Assembly: GCA_018894435.1 (NCBI GenBank)
Contig: JAHIPI010000041.1
Coordinates: 1-33,325, forward strand
Length of the DNA: 33,325 bases
Direction: 5' to 3'
Source of the DNA: Candidatus Omnitrophota bacterium
Lineage (GTDB): Bacteria; Omnitrophota; Gorgyraeia; JAHIPI01
Part shown: positions 10,658 to 19,274 of the stretch, piece by piece
Numbering within the stretch: the first letter of the stretch is position 1
Layout: each line of letters starts with the position of its first letter
The notes under the pieces: model-generated
What the model was told of the DNA's origin: nothing
Database searches by the model: none
The model's input: only the letters and a program-made list of their open reading frames with translations
Program-made: the position numbers and the translations under genes

Positions 10658-12076
10658 TCAATTAACCCCCGTTATAACCCCGGAGATCTTATTGATCATT
10701 TCCCGCGCACCCTTCTTCGCCTCTATGTCTTTATGTATCTTCTCATAAGCATGCAAGACGGTACTATGGTCTCTTCCACCGAACTGCTGGCCTATCTCAG
10801 GTAATGAAAAATCGGTCAAATCCCGCGCAAGATACATAGCCACCTGCCGCGGATACGCAATGGCCCTGCTCCTCTTTTTACTGCGCATGTCAACCAGCCT
10901 AATGTCAAAGTACTGGGCGACTTTTTGCTGGATAGCATCAATTGTTATTTTTTTACTCTGTTCAATAAGAACATCCTTCAAGACTTCTTTAACAAGATCA
11001 AGGTTAATCTCCTTACCTATAAGCTTTGCGTAGGCGACCACCCTAATAAGAGCGCCCTCCAACTCCCTTATATTGGAACGGATCACCTCAGCTATAAAAT
11101 ACGTGACATCATCGGGAATGGTTATTAACGCTCTTTCGGCCTTTTTTCTCAGGATGGCGATGCGCGTTTCAATGTCGGGCGGTTGAATATCCGTGACCAA
11201 GCCCCACTCAAACCTGGAAACCAGCCTTTCTTCCAGGGCCGGTATGTCCTTAGGCGAGCGGTCACTGGACACCACTATCTGTTTGTGGGCGTCATAAAGC
11301 GTGTTGAATGTGTGGAAGAACTCCTCCTGCGTTGACTCCTTGCCGGCGATAAAATGGATATCGTCTATAAGCAGAAGATCCACATTGCGGTACATCTCCC
11401 TAAATTTCAAGGTTGTCCTGTTTTGTATCGCGCTTATGAGCTGATTTGTAAACTTTTCGCTCGAGATATAAATAAATTTTATATTCGGTTTCTTCTGAAG
11501 CAAATAATGGCCTATTGCTTGCATGAGATGAGTTTTACCAAGCCCCACTTTTCCATATATGAATAGCGGGTTATAAGCCTTGGCGGGAGATTCGCTCACA
11601 GCGAGCGCCGCCGCGTGGGCAAACCGGTTGCTTGGGCCCACAACAAAATTGTCAAAAGTGTTTTTTGGGTTTAATTTCGATTCATCGGTAGGCAAGTTCT
11701 TTTTAAAAAAAGGAAAAAGCGGTTTTTTTGGCTCTTCAACTACTTTGGCTGCAGCCCCCGCAGCCAAAAGGGCGTCTTTAACGGCGTCCTCTCCCCCGGC
11801 TGGCGGTGGTTGCTGGGCCTTGTCGGGCAAAATCACAAACTCGAGCTCCACTTTTTTGCCGGAGGCCTTTCCCATCGAAGTAATGATGTGTTCTGTATAA
11901 TGTTCTTCAACCCAATTCTTGAAAAATTTATTAGGCGCACCTAAAACAACAGCTTTGTCATTTACCTCCACAAAGATGATAGGCTCAAGCCAGGTTTGGT
12001 AGGTTTGCCCGCTGACACGTTCTTTGAGCAGTGCCAACGTCTGCTTCCATATAACATTCGGTTCTTTATTCGTCAT
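10658..12076 (-). CDS. dnaA: Chromosomal replication initiator DnaA
   Basis: Initiator ATPase that binds DnaA boxes and melts the origin. 472 residues with the usual four domains: N-terminal DnaB-interacting domain ([21 protein letters not shown]), a short Ala/Pro/Lys-rich linker (about 85-130), the AAA+ domain with Walker A GKVGLGKT (175-182) and Walker B LLLIDDI (234-240), and the C-terminal DNA-binding domain with [12 protein letters not shown]. Position 176 is Lys where the Walker A motif of DnaA usually reads GGVGLGKT; the essential GKT is kept. DnaA boxes lie both upstream and downstream of the gene, so autoregulation is likely. Confidence 0.97.
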   Translation of the reverse strand: MTNKEPNVIWKQTLALLKERVSGQTYQTWLEPIIFVEVNDKAVVLGAPNKFFKNWVEEHYTEHIITSMGKASGKKVELEFVILPDKAQQPPPAGGEDAVKDALLAAGAAAKVVEEPKKPLFPFFKKNLPTDESKLNPKNTFDNFVVGPSNRFAHAAALAVSESPAKAYNPLFIYGKVGLGKTHLMQAIGHYLLQKKPNIKFIYISSEKFTNQLISAIQNRTTLKFREMYRNVDLLLIDDIHFIAGKESTQEEFFHTFNTLYDAHKQIVVSSDRSPKDIPALEERLVSRFEWGLVTDIQPPDIETRIAILRKKAERALITIPDDVTYFIAEVIRSNIRELEGALIRVVAYAKLIGKEINLDLVKEVLKDVLIEQSKKITIDAIQQKVAQYFDIRLVDMRSKKRSRAIAYPRQVAMYLARDLTDFSLPEIGQQFGGRDHSTVLHAYEKIHKDIEAKKGAREMINKISGVITGVN

Positions 12077-12355
12077 TTATTTTAGCTTGTCCACTTATCC
12101 ACAATATTTACATTTTCGTAACCCATTTAAACAAAAAGAGAAGCGTAAATATTTCAGTTTTATCCAAAGGTTATCAACACGTTATCCACATGGTTAAAAG
12201 ACATCGGGAAAAACCTCTTACCGGCCTACCTAACATTATAGGCAGTTTGACAGATCGTAGAGCCGGCGCCTGCGCCAAAATCCAACGCACAGGTTACAAA
12301 GCTTGCCTATTATAGCAGACGCAATTTTTTTTTGCAAGGGAAAAGTAGAAATTTC
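12077..12355. other. Origin-side spacer upstream of dnaA with DnaA boxes
   Basis: Non-coding, AT-rich region between the divergent dnaA and rpmH operons. Perfect DnaA boxes TTATCCACA lie at 12095-12103 and 12182-12190, with one-mismatch boxes TTATCCAAA (12160-12168) and TTATCAACA (12171-12179). A run of nine T residues near 12327 is a possible unwinding segment. Gene order and boxes make this the most likely oriC core. Confidence 0.75.
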
Positions 12356-12383
12356 TTGACTAATGCCGGGCGTATGGTATAAT
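12356..12383 (+). promoter_or_regulatory. Sigma-70-type promoter for rpmH operon
   Basis: TTGACT at 12356-12361 and a consensus TATAAT at 12378-12383, separated by 16 bp. It faces the rpmH-rnpA-yidD-yidC genes. The start of transcription would be near 12390, just before the leader hairpin. Confidence 0.8.
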
Positions 12384-12405
12384 GGCGTCACTTTTAGACG
12401 TGTAG

Positions 12406-12432
12406 AGCGGCGGAGGTTAAACCTCCGCCGCT
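12406..12432 (+). promoter_or_regulatory. Leader hairpin before rpmH
   Basis: A perfect 12-bp stem (AGCGGCGGAGGT paired with ACCTCCGCCGCT) with a TAA loop, located between the promoter and the rpmH Shine-Dalgarno. No T-run follows, so it is not a standard terminator. One arm contains GGAGG and the other CCTCC. It may stabilise the mRNA or modulate expression. Confidence 0.6.
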
Positions 12433-12470
12433 AATACTTATTCTATTTTCCGACGGGGAAAAGGAGAACG

Positions 12471-12608
12471 ATGAAAAAGACCTTAAGGACAAAATCAAAC
12501 AGAAAAAGAAAGAGGGCCCACGGTTTCAGGGCGAGAATGGCCACCCGCAACGGCCGTAAGGTGCTGAAGCGAAGAAGAAGAAGAGGCAAAAGAGTATTGA
12601 CGGTATGA
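12471..12608 (+). CDS. rpmH: Ribosomal protein bL34
   Basis: 45 residues, extremely basic: it starts [20 protein letters not shown] and carries the bL34 core [19 protein letters not shown]. It is a small protein of the large ribosomal subunit. The AAGGAGA Shine-Dalgarno lies 7 nt upstream. The stop overlaps the rnpA start (ATGA). Its position next to rnpA and across from dnaA is the classic bacterial origin arrangement. Confidence 0.95.
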   Translation: MKKTLRTKSNRKRKRAHGFRARMATRNGRKVLKRRRRRGKRVLTV

Positions 12609-12958
12609 GCGAGCACTCGTTCGGCAAGGCCTGCCGCCTGAAAAAGAGCTTCGAATTCCGACGGGTGCGGGAAAAGGGCACTTTATCAAGAGGAAAAATA
12701 TTTTCCCTGTGTTTTATGAAGAACGGGCTGGACTGCCATCGCCTCGGGTTGTCCATAAGCAGTTCCGCGGTTCCACTGGCATCAAGCCGGACGCGGGTAA
12801 AACGAATTATACGCGAGACTTTCAGGACAAGCAGAGATAGGATGAAAAGCGGGCCGTACGATATAGTTGTCTACATAAAAAGGCAGCATAGCGGCGCAAT
12901 CGGCCCAGAAGCGGCAAAAAAAGACCTTATTTTTCTCATGGAAAGAGCAAGAGGATAA
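12605..12958 (+). CDS. rnpA: Ribonuclease P protein component
   Basis: 117-residue basic protein that assists the RNase P RNA in trimming tRNA 5' leaders. The start ([21 protein letters not shown]) and the signature helix [14 protein letters not shown] match the family, where the usual RNR motif appears as SRTR. The start overlaps the rpmH stop by ATGA, and its stop overlaps the yidD start, indicating tight coupling. Confidence 0.93.
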   Translation: MSEHSFGKACRLKKSFEFRRVREKGTLSRGKIFSLCFMKNGLDCHRLGLSISSSAVPLASSRTRVKRIIRETFRTSRDRMKSGPYDIVVYIKRQHSGAIGPEAAKKDLIFLMERARG

Positions 12959-13170
12959 TGTTTAATCACGTAGCTATTAAATGCATAGATTTTTATCATA
13001 AGTATTTGTCAATATTGAAGTTACCATCGTGCCGCTACCATCCCACATGTTCTCATTACACCAGAGAAGCGATAGAGAAGTACGGGGTTTTCCGCGGTTC
13101 CATCAAAGGCGCCTTACGCATTTTACGGTGCCATCCTTTTTCGCGCAGCGGCTACGATCCGCTGTCATAA
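12958..13170 (+). CDS. yidD: Membrane protein insertion efficiency factor YidD
   Basis: 70 residues with the conserved YidD pattern: IKCIDFYHKYLS, then CRYHPTCSHYTREAIEKYG and a C-terminal RCHPFSRSGYDPL. It is a small membrane-associated protein that helps YidC-dependent insertion. It overlaps the end of rnpA and precedes yidC by 21 bp, the standard order. Confidence 0.95.
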   Translation: MFNHVAIKCIDFYHKYLSILKLPSCRYHPTCSHYTREAIEKYGVFRGSIKGALRILRCHPFSRSGYDPLS

Positions 13171-13191
13171 CCCAAATAAAACGGAGTGTTC

Positions 13192-14796
13192 ATGGACAAA
13201 AAGACTATTTTAGCAGTTATCTTATCGGTTTTAGTGGTGATCGGCTACCAGGTGTATACCGCGAAATTTTATCCCGCCGTTGTAGAGACGGGTACAACCC
13301 AGGCGCCTATTAACAAAATGTATCCTTTGCCCGGCGAGAAGGCAGGGGCGGGGGCTGTTGCAATATCAACAGCGTCGGAAGAGATTGCCGCCAGGGAACT
13401 GCCCGAGAAGATAATCATAAAAGAGACCGAAAAGTATATAGTGGAGCTGAGCAGCGTCGGCGGGTGCATAAAAGACATAAAGCTGAAAAACGGCGGCTAT
13501 TCGCCGTCTGACAAAGGATCGGATTTAATAGCCATTCAAAAGCCGGAGAACGCAATCTTCAATATGGAGGGTTTGGGATTCGGCGGGCTTTCAAAGACCG
13601 GTTTTAAGGTGGAAGAGAAGGGTAACGAGATAATATTCTCTTCTAAATTGGCCGGCGGGCTAGAGTTAGTAAAGAAGTATATTTTTTATAATTCCTTATA
13701 TAACATAGACTTAGAAGTGTATATAAAAAATAATAGTAGCGCACAAGTGAGGACGTCTTACACAATAAATACCGCAGCGGATATCGGAGTGGACAGTAGT
13801 ATAGATAAACGTTACATTCAGGCAGTTGCTGAAATAGACGGTAAAACCAAAAGGAACAACGGCGCCAAGGGCAAGGGCCTTTTTAAAGAAGGAAGTATCG
13901 GGTACGCCGGGCTTCAGAATAGATATTTTTCCGTTATAGCCAAGAGCAATATACCGACGGACGGGCTGCTGGTAAAACGGCTTGACGATGAAAACATCTT
14001 ATCAGCTATAAGCGTAAGCGAGTTTGCAATATTGCCGCAGTCGGTTTTGTCCCATAAATTTGTACTTTACGCGGGCCCGACCAGCAAGAAGATAATGAGC
14101 GAATATGGCATCGAGAGCGCCGCAAGCTTTGGCTTCCTTGGGGGCATCAGCAATATTCTATTAGCCGCGCTGCGGCTTTTTCATAAGGTATTCAGAAATT
14201 GGGGCGTTGCGGTTATACTTTTATCCGTTCTGGTAAATCTGGTTTTATTTCCGCTATCGCGCAAAAGTTACGAATCCATGAAGAAGATGCAAACCGTTCA
14301 GCCCCATATGGATAAGCTAAGAGAGGAGCACAAAGACAACCCTCAGAAGCTAAACAAAGAGATCATGGAATTATATAAGAAGCACCAAGTAAATCCTATG
14401 GGCGGATGTTTGCCGCTTATTTTGCAGATGCCGGTTTTTATCGCCTTGTATCAGACCCTTATGAAATCCCTGGAATTGCGAGGTGCCAGGTTTTTGTGGA
14501 TAAAAGATCTCTCTATGCCGGACGCGGTTTTACTGCCATTCAACCTGCCGTTGATAGGGGATAGCATAAATATTTTGCCTATACTTATGGCAGGGGCCAT
14601 GGTATTTCAGCAGAAATTTTCTACGGCAAAAGGGGCGGGGCAAAGTCAGCAGCAGAAGCAGCAACAGCAGATGATGGTCATAATGCCCGTCATATTTCTA
14701 TTTATTATGTATAATTTCCCGTCGGGGCTTGTGTTATATTGGCTTGTAAATACTTTGTTGACAATGTTTGAGCAGCGTGCTATAATGCATTCGTAG
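13192..14796 (+). CDS. yidC: Membrane protein insertase YidC
   Basis: 534 residues from the ATG at 13192, which has CGGAG 5-6 nt before it; the in-frame GTG at 13186 is less likely. Layout: an N-terminal anchor (TILAVILSVLVVIGYQVYTA), a large periplasmic beta domain (about 50-300), then five transmembrane helices with the insertase core (NWGVAVILLSVLVNLVLFPLSRKS, containing the groove arginine, and the coiled cytoplasmic loop KKMQ...). The long periplasmic domain is the Gram-negative form, supporting a diderm cell envelope. A Gln-rich stretch near the last helices (SQQQKQQQQM) is slightly unusual. Confidence 0.96.
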   Translation: MDKKTILAVILSVLVVIGYQVYTAKFYPAVVETGTTQAPINKMYPLPGEKAGAGAVAISTASEEIAARELPEKIIIKETEKYIVELSSVGGCIKDIKLKNGGYSPSDKGSDLIAIQKPENAIFNMEGLGFGGLSKTGFKVEEKGNEIIFSSKLAGGLELVKKYIFYNSLYNIDLEVYIKNNSSAQVRTSYTINTAADIGVDSSIDKRYIQAVAEIDGKTKRNNGAKGKGLFKEGSIGYAGLQNRYFSVIAKSNIPTDGLLVKRLDDENILSAISVSEFAILPQSVLSHKFVLYAGPTSKKIMSEYGIESAASFGFLGGISNILLAALRLFHKVFRNWGVAVILLSVLVNLVLFPLSRKSYESMKKMQTVQPHMDKLREEHKDNPQKLNKEIMELYKKHQVNPMGGCLPLILQMPVFIALYQTLMKSLELRGARFLWIKDLSMPDAVLLPFNLPLIGDSINILPILMAGAMVFQQKFSTAKGAGQSQQQKQQQQMMVIMPVIFLFIMYNFPSGLVLYWLVNTLLTMFEQRAIMHS

Positions 14797-14800
14797 AATC

Positions 14801-14830
14801 AGGGTCAGACCCCGGCTGGGGTCTGACCCT
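14801..14830. repeat. GGGTCAGACCC-type palindrome, copy 1
   Basis: Perfect inverted repeat AGGGTCAGACCCC (14801-14813) and its complement (14818-14830) around a GGCT loop, four bases after the yidC stop. The same arm sequence occurs in a second palindrome at 32827-32882. Such REP-like palindromes are known in many genomes and are sometimes mobilised by IS200-like REP-associated transposases; none is seen in this window. Confidence 0.85.
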
Positions 14831-14845
14831 AGCAGAGATGATATT

Positions 14846-15031
14846 ATGAAAAGCATAGAAGTTGAGGCAAGAACCACTAAAGAAGCCATTGACATAGCGT
14901 TGTACAGGCTTCATGTCACAAAGGACAAAGTCGATATAAAGGTTCTTTCCGAAGAGCATAAGGGCCTTTTTGGCATGGAAGGCCATAAACTTGCCAAAGT
15001 AAAAGTTACACTTAAAGAAGTAAATGTATAG
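14846..15031 (+). CDS. Stand-alone Jag N-terminal domain protein
   Basis: 61 residues matching only the Jag_N domain found at the start of Jag/KhpB (MKSIEVEARTTKEAIDIAL, then VDIKVLSEEHKGLFGMEG). In most bacteria Jag follows yidC and continues with KH and R3H RNA-binding domains (about 200 residues or more). Here the frame ends cleanly and is followed by a terminator and parS-like site, so the RNA-binding part is missing from this locus. Position after yidC supports the identity. Its function without the KH and R3H domains is unknown. Confidence 0.8.
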   Translation: MKSIEVEARTTKEAIDIALYRLHVTKDKVDIKVLSEEHKGLFGMEGHKLAKVKVTLKEVNV

Positions 15032-15060
15032 GATGTTCTACGTGGAACATCTTTTTATTT
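15032..15060 (+). terminator. Terminator closing the rpmH-yidC-jag operon
   Basis: GATGTTC and GAACATC form a 7-bp stem (15032-15038 and 15045-15051) around TACGTG, followed by TTTTTATTT. It begins directly after the jag stop. The same bases form the parS-like site. Confidence 0.7.
15034..15049. promoter_or_regulatory. parS-like ParB-binding site
   Basis: TGTTCTACGTGGAACA differs at two positions from the widely conserved parS TGTTTCACGTGGAACA. It sits about 55 bp before parA and close to the origin, exactly where parS sites cluster. ParB encoded just downstream would be the ligand. Confidence 0.75.
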
Positions 15061-15104
15061 AAGCAATAAAGCACACTTAAGTGCTCTCCTACAATAAGGT
15101 TACA

Positions 15105-15908
15105 ATGGGCAGGGTAATATCTGTTTGCAATCAAAAAGGTGGAGTGGGGAAGACCACAACAGCGGTTAACCTCTCCACCTTTTTTGCTTTATCGGGCAAG
15201 AAGACATTATTGATAGATATGGATCCCCAGGGGAACGCCACAAGCGGCCTTGGCATTGACAAGGGGAAGATAGAGAAGACCATTTACCACGCACTAATAG
15301 AGCAGAACAAGGTGGAAGAGATAGTCAATAATACGCAAGTATCCAATTTATCTATAGTTCCGTCTAATTTAAACCTGACAGGTGCAGAGGTGGAATTGGT
15401 AGGAATGATGGGCCGCGAATTTAAACTGAGACACGCCATTGAGACGATACGGCAAGAATATGATTTTATAATACTTGATTCACCGCCATCACTTGGCCTT
15501 CTGACCATCAATGCCCTTACCGCCAGTGATTCCGCACTCATACCTATCCAATGCGAATACTATGCGCTTGAAGGCCTGGGGCAACTGACAAAGACGTTGG
15601 ATCTTATCAGGAGAAATCTCAATCCGTCATTGCAGATAGAAGGCGTGCTTTTGACGATGGCGGATTACCGGACAAAACTTACTGGCGAAGTAATAGAAGA
15701 AGCGCGCGCTTTTTTCAAAGAAAAAGTTTACAGTACTGTCATCCCTCGAAATATAAAATTGACAGAGGCGCCAAGTTTCGGCAAGCCCATCGCGCTCTAT
15801 GATATGTCGTCGCAAGGCGCGCAGATGTACAAGCAATTGGCTGACGAGATTTTGGGATACAAATCGCCACAAGTACTTGATAATGTTAATGTTGCGGATA
15901 AAATGTAA
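15105..15908 (+). CDS. parA: Chromosome partitioning ATPase ParA (Soj)
   Basis: 267 residues from the ATG at 15105 (MGRVISVCNQKGGVGKTTT); an in-frame GTG at 15081 would add eight non-conserved residues. The deviant Walker A motif KGGVGKTT, the switch I block DMDPQGNATSGLG and Walker B FIILDSPPSLGLLT define the ParA/Soj family. It drives segregation of newly replicated origins together with ParB bound at parS. It is followed closely by parB and preceded by a parS-like site. Confidence 0.96.
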   Translation: MGRVISVCNQKGGVGKTTTAVNLSTFFALSGKKTLLIDMDPQGNATSGLGIDKGKIEKTIYHALIEQNKVEEIVNNTQVSNLSIVPSNLNLTGAEVELVGMMGREFKLRHAIETIRQEYDFIILDSPPSLGLLTINALTASDSALIPIQCEYYALEGLGQLTKTLDLIRRNLNPSLQIEGVLLTMADYRTKLTGEVIEEARAFFKEKVYSTVIPRNIKLTEAPSFGKPIALYDMSSQGAQMYKQLADEILGYKSPQVLDNVNVADKM

Positions 15909-15910
15909 TG

Positions 15911-15974
15911 TAGCCCCTCGACTTTGCTCATGGCGATTTGCGAACGAGCAAGTGAGGGCAAACCGGAGAATGAA
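15911..15974 (+). repeat. 64-bp Shine-Dalgarno-carrying repeat, copy 1 (parB)
   Basis: This stretch, from just after the parA stop up to the parB ATG, aligns without gaps to 31080-31143, which ends at the rpmI ATG. Both begin TAGCCCCTCGACTT, share GAGGGCAAA near the end, and finish with GGAGAAT plus three bases before ATG. The arms GCCCCTCGACTTTGCTC (15913-15929) and GAGCAAGTGAGGGC (15946-15959) form a hairpin with a small bulge. The repeat supplies the parB ribosome binding site. Confidence 0.8.
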
Positions 15975-16832
15975 ATGGAACGGAAGGCACTAGGCAGAGG
16001 ATTAGGCGCTCTTATTCCAGAGCAGGAAATAGCCAAAGAAGACAGAATATTATATGTGGAACTCGGCAAAATAAAAGAGAACCCATTGCAACCGCGGGAA
16101 AAATTTGACCAAAAGAAACTGGATGACCTCATTGCCTCCATAAAGGAAAAAGGGGTAGTCCAGCCGGTCATAGTGCGCAGTAAAGACGGCGGGTACGAGC
16201 TTATAGCGGGAGAGCGGCGAATGAGAGCTGCCAGGGCGCTGGGTATGGAAAATATACCCGTGATTGTAAGGGATGTGAGTGACGCGGATGCGTTAGAGTT
16301 GGCACTGATAGAGAACATACAACGCGAGGAGCTTAACGCCATAGAAGAGGCAAAGGCATTCCAGAAGCTAATGGTGGATTTTGGGTTTAGCCAGGAAGGG
16401 GTGGCCAAGGCAGTGGGGAAAGACCGCGCGACCGTGGCGAATACCATAAGATTATTGGGCCTGCCCAAAAGGGCGCAGGAGATGATATCCGAGGGAGAGC
16501 TTTCTCCGGGGCACGCAAAAGCGCTTCTTTCGCTTTCGGGTGAACACGCCATACTGAAATTGGCCAACAGTGTCGTTAAAAAGGGCCTGTCGGTAAGAGA
16601 AACAGAGAATCTCATATACAAGAAAAAGGCCGGGTTACCGTCGGGAAATGTCCCGAAGGCAAAAGATCATAAGATAATGTTTTTTGAAGAGGAGATGCAG
16701 AGGCTGTTCGGCACGAAGGTCTCCATCAAACACGGCAAGAAACGCGGTGTGGTGCAGATCGATTATTACTCCCATGACGATTTAGAAAGAATTTATAATT
16801 TGATGAAAAATAGTAAATCAATAGACGGGTAG
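15975..16832 (+). CDS. parB: Chromosome partitioning protein ParB (Spo0J)
   Basis: 285 residues from the ATG at 15975, preceded by GGAG; an upstream in-frame ATG at 15924 would read through the 64-bp repeat and add 17 residues of repeat-derived sequence. The N-terminus ERKALGRGLGALIP is typical, followed by the ParB CTP-binding and nuclease-fold region (ENPLQPREKFDQ, LIAGERRMRAARALG, IENIQREELNAIEEAKAF) and an HTH (GVAKAVGKDRATVANTIRLLGLP). It binds parS and spreads on DNA in a CTP-dependent way, partnering ParA encoded upstream. Confidence 0.96.
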   Translation: MERKALGRGLGALIPEQEIAKEDRILYVELGKIKENPLQPREKFDQKKLDDLIASIKEKGVVQPVIVRSKDGGYELIAGERRMRAARALGMENIPVIVRDVSDADALELALIENIQREELNAIEEAKAFQKLMVDFGFSQEGVAKAVGKDRATVANTIRLLGLPKRAQEMISEGELSPGHAKALLSLSGEHAILKLANSVVKKGLSVRETENLIYKKKAGLPSGNVPKAKDHKIMFFEEEMQRLFGTKVSIKHGKKRGVVQIDYYSHDDLERIYNLMKNSKSIDG

Positions 16833-16888
16833 TAAAATAGTCATTATAAAAGTGGCTATGCGGGTAAAGAAGCACTCATAATTTTTAT

Positions 16889-18325
16889 ATGGCGTTTAAT
16901 TCCCTACAATTTGTACTATTTTTCGTAATCGTTTACATATTATATCTTGCTTCCGGCCTCAAATGGCAAAATAAAATATTGCTTGCCGCCAGCTATGTGT
17001 TTTATGCTTTTTGGGACTGGCGGTTTCTTTCCATTATACTCGTGTCGACACTCTTTAATTATTACGGCGGATTAAAAATAGACGAGGTCGACAGAGATAG
17101 CGAGCGAAAAAAATTCCTTATTCTTAGCGTATGCCTTAATCTCGGCCTGCTCGGCTTCTTTAAGTATTATGATTTTTTCGCCGGTAGTTTACAGACGCTG
17201 CTGTGGTCATTCGGCTGGCGCATCAGCAAGGTAACGCTTAATATTGTGCTGCCATTAGGTATCTCTTTTTATACATTTCAGGCAATGAGTTATCCTATTG
17301 ATATATATCGTCGGGTGATAAAACCTACCAGGCACTTTCTCGATTTCGCCCTATTTGTTGCATTTTTCCCGCAATTGGTGGCAGGCCCCATTGAAAGAGC
17401 CAGAAATATGCTGCCCCAGATACAGAGCAAAAGGCACATTACATTAGATCAGTTTTATACAGGTTGCTGGCTTATATTCTGGGGGCTTTTCAAGAAGATA
17501 GTCGTTGCCGACAACCTTGCGAAAGTAGCAGGCAGAGTTTTTGGTGCGCAAGGGGCCTTTACCGGCATCGAGACATTAATCGCTACATATGCATTCGTGT
17601 TTCAAATATACGCGGATTTCTCCGGATACTCGGATATGGCGAGAGGTTTGGCCAGGCTCATGGGTTTTAATATCATGATTAACTTCCGCGTACCCTTTTT
17701 TGCCTCAAATTTATATGACTTCTGGCAGAGATGGCATATCAGTTTAACTACATGGATTAAGGAATACCTCTTTTATCCGCTGGCGCTGGCAAAATTTCTC
17801 GGAAGGCAGCTTAAACCATATTCGGTCGTAATAATAACGTGGGCGATTATGGGATTCTGGCATGGCCCTGCCGGGAAATTCATATTATGGGGCGTATATC
17901 ACGGTGTGCTTATTGTACTTTTCAGTAAAATACGCCCGTACCTGAAACTCATAAGACCACAAAATCGCTTATTAGCGGGAAGCCTTCTGACCGGCCAGAT
18001 ATTAACCGTTTTCCATTTATTCTGCATCGGCATCTTATTTTTTGCAGCAGAATCTACGGCGCAGGCATTTGGAGCATTATATAGCATATTTTTTAATTTT
18101 AAAATAGGGCATCTTTACACCATGCACATGCCGACCTTAGCCGCCATATCAATGTGCATATTTCCGATGATGTTAATCGAATACTTCCAATACAGGACAA
18201 ACGACGAAATGGTTGTATTCAGATGGCCAGCGCCTGTAAGAGGGCTTGTTTATTATGTAATATTGTACTTAATAATTTTTTATGGAGACTTCGGTGCGCA
18301 GAAATATTACTACTTTCAATTTTAA
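16889..18325 (+). CDS. MBOAT acyltransferase (AlgI/DltB-like)
   Basis: 478-residue polytopic membrane protein with about ten hydrophobic segments. Family hallmarks: LPLGISFYTFQAMSYPIDIYR, FFPQLVAGPIERA, FWQRWHISLTTWIKEYLFYPL (H283), and GFWHGPAGKFILWGVYHG with the invariant catalytic His at 325. Such proteins move an acyl group across the inner membrane onto a polysaccharide or other envelope polymer. AlgI acetylates alginate; DltB moves D-alanine from its carrier. It overlaps the next gene, an SGNH-type protein, as in both systems. With a carrier protein and a ligase downstream, the DltB analogy is the closer one. The start has only a weak Shine-Dalgarno. Confidence 0.92.
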   Translation: MAFNSLQFVLFFVIVYILYLASGLKWQNKILLAASYVFYAFWDWRFLSIILVSTLFNYYGGLKIDEVDRDSERKKFLILSVCLNLGLLGFFKYYDFFAGSLQTLLWSFGWRISKVTLNIVLPLGISFYTFQAMSYPIDIYRRVIKPTRHFLDFALFVAFFPQLVAGPIERARNMLPQIQSKRHITLDQFYTGCWLIFWGLFKKIVVADNLAKVAGRVFGAQGAFTGIETLIATYAFVFQIYADFSGYSDMARGLARLMGFNIMINFRVPFFASNLYDFWQRWHISLTTWIKEYLFYPLALAKFLGRQLKPYSVVIITWAIMGFWHGPAGKFILWGVYHGVLIVLFSKIRPYLKLIRPQNRLLAGSLLTGQILTVFHLFCIGILFFAAESTAQAFGALYSIFFNFKIGHLYTMHMPTLAAISMCIFPMMLIEYFQYRTNDEMVVFRWPAPVRGLVYYVILYLIIFYGDFGAQKYYYFQF

Positions 18326-19274
18326 AGTACTCCCATGGGGAGTCCTGATTATGGCAATACTCTTTTTGTTGACAGAATGGTTTCTGTATTCAAACCGCGC
18401 CGAGCTGATAGATGATTACTGGAATAAATTTCTGATAAACGAACACGTGCTTATAGATATGCCGGGGGACTACGACTACCTCATAATGGGGGACAGCGTG
18501 CAGAAGACAGGAATAAACCCGATTCTTGTGAGCGAGGACATTCTTAATTTAGGGCTCCCGGGGGCAAAACCGATGGGCCAATTTTTGATGCTCGAGAGGT
18601 ATCTGAAAAAACATAAGCCGCCGAAGGCGATATTCTTATTCGTCGATCCGGAGCGTTCCTACGATTCTCTTTTGGTTATACTGCGCTATTTTGTGGACAT
18701 GCCCGAATTCGTTTCCATTTGGGGAGATTTAAACTGGGAAGAGAGACGGTGTTTTATGATGAGATATTGGGCAAGCCTGGACGAGAGGGAAGTCAGGCGC
18801 GTAGAAAGGGACAAGTACGGACAGAGTAACGCAGTTTTTATCAACGATATGGAAAAAAACCACGGATACATGCCCTCTCCGCGCGCGAACGTGGCGATCG
18901 GCGATACTTATTTTACCGAACATACCGAGCGCTATCAGAAAAGGATATCGATTTCGAAGGAAGATATGAAGTATCTCGACAAATTCATGAAGCTGGCCTC
19001 CTCGAATGACATAAAGGTCGTATTTCTGGGGTTTGTGGTCCCTACGGAATTACACCGCATCTTGGAAAAGAGCGGTTTTAATACCGATTACCTGATATTC
19101 TTCCGGGCACTACAACGAGTCTATCCGGAGGCCATTTTTGTGGATAGGCCTATTCTTCATCTGGAGAATAAATATTTCGGTGACATGTCGCATTTAAATA
19201 AAGAAGGCTCCAGCGTCTACGCCGAATATTTTAAGATATTGTTTTATAGTCTCAGAAACGGAGGCGCGATATGA
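18294..19274 (+). CDS. Membrane-anchored SGNH-type protein (DltD/AlgX-like role)
   Basis: 326 residues from the GTG at 18294, which has GGAG seven bases upstream; an ATG at 18282 in the same frame is the alternative. An N-terminal anchor (VLIMAILFLLTEWFLY) is followed by an extracytoplasmic domain. The SGNH features are LIMGDSVQ (Ser72 counted from the ATG at 18282) and near the end GDMSHLNKEG (Asp301, His304), the usual DxxH pair. It overlaps the MBOAT gene by 32 bp. Family members act outside the inner membrane as the partner that transfers or removes acyl groups. Overall similarity beyond these motifs is low, so the substrate cannot be named. Confidence 0.75.
   Translation: MRRNITTFNFKVLPWGVLIMAILFLLTEWFLYSNRAELIDDYWNKFLINEHVLIDMPGDYDYLIMGDSVQKTGINPILVSEDILNLGLPGAKPMGQFLMLERYLKKHKPPKAIFLFVDPERSYDSLLVILRYFVDMPEFVSIWGDLNWEERRCFMMRYWASLDEREVRRVERDKYGQSNAVFINDMEKNHGYMPSPRANVAIGDTYFTEHTERYQKRISISKEDMKYLDKFMKLASSNDIKVVFLGFVVPTELHRILEKSGFNTDYLIFFRALQRVYPEAIFVDRPILHLENKYFGDMSHLNKEGSSVYAEYFKILFYSLRNGGAI

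Noticed and set aside
12406-12432. Terminator before rpmH
   Set aside because: The stem is perfect but no T-run follows, and it lies just after a strong promoter; kept as a leader hairpin.
15924-15974. Upstream ATG (15924) as the parB start
   Set aside because: The added 17 residues are encoded by the 64-bp repeat and have no ribosome binding site; ATG at 15975 has GGAG.
15797-16621. Long open frame antisense to parA and parB
   Set aside because: Serine-rich shadow of highly conserved parB codons, without a start signal or family resemblance.
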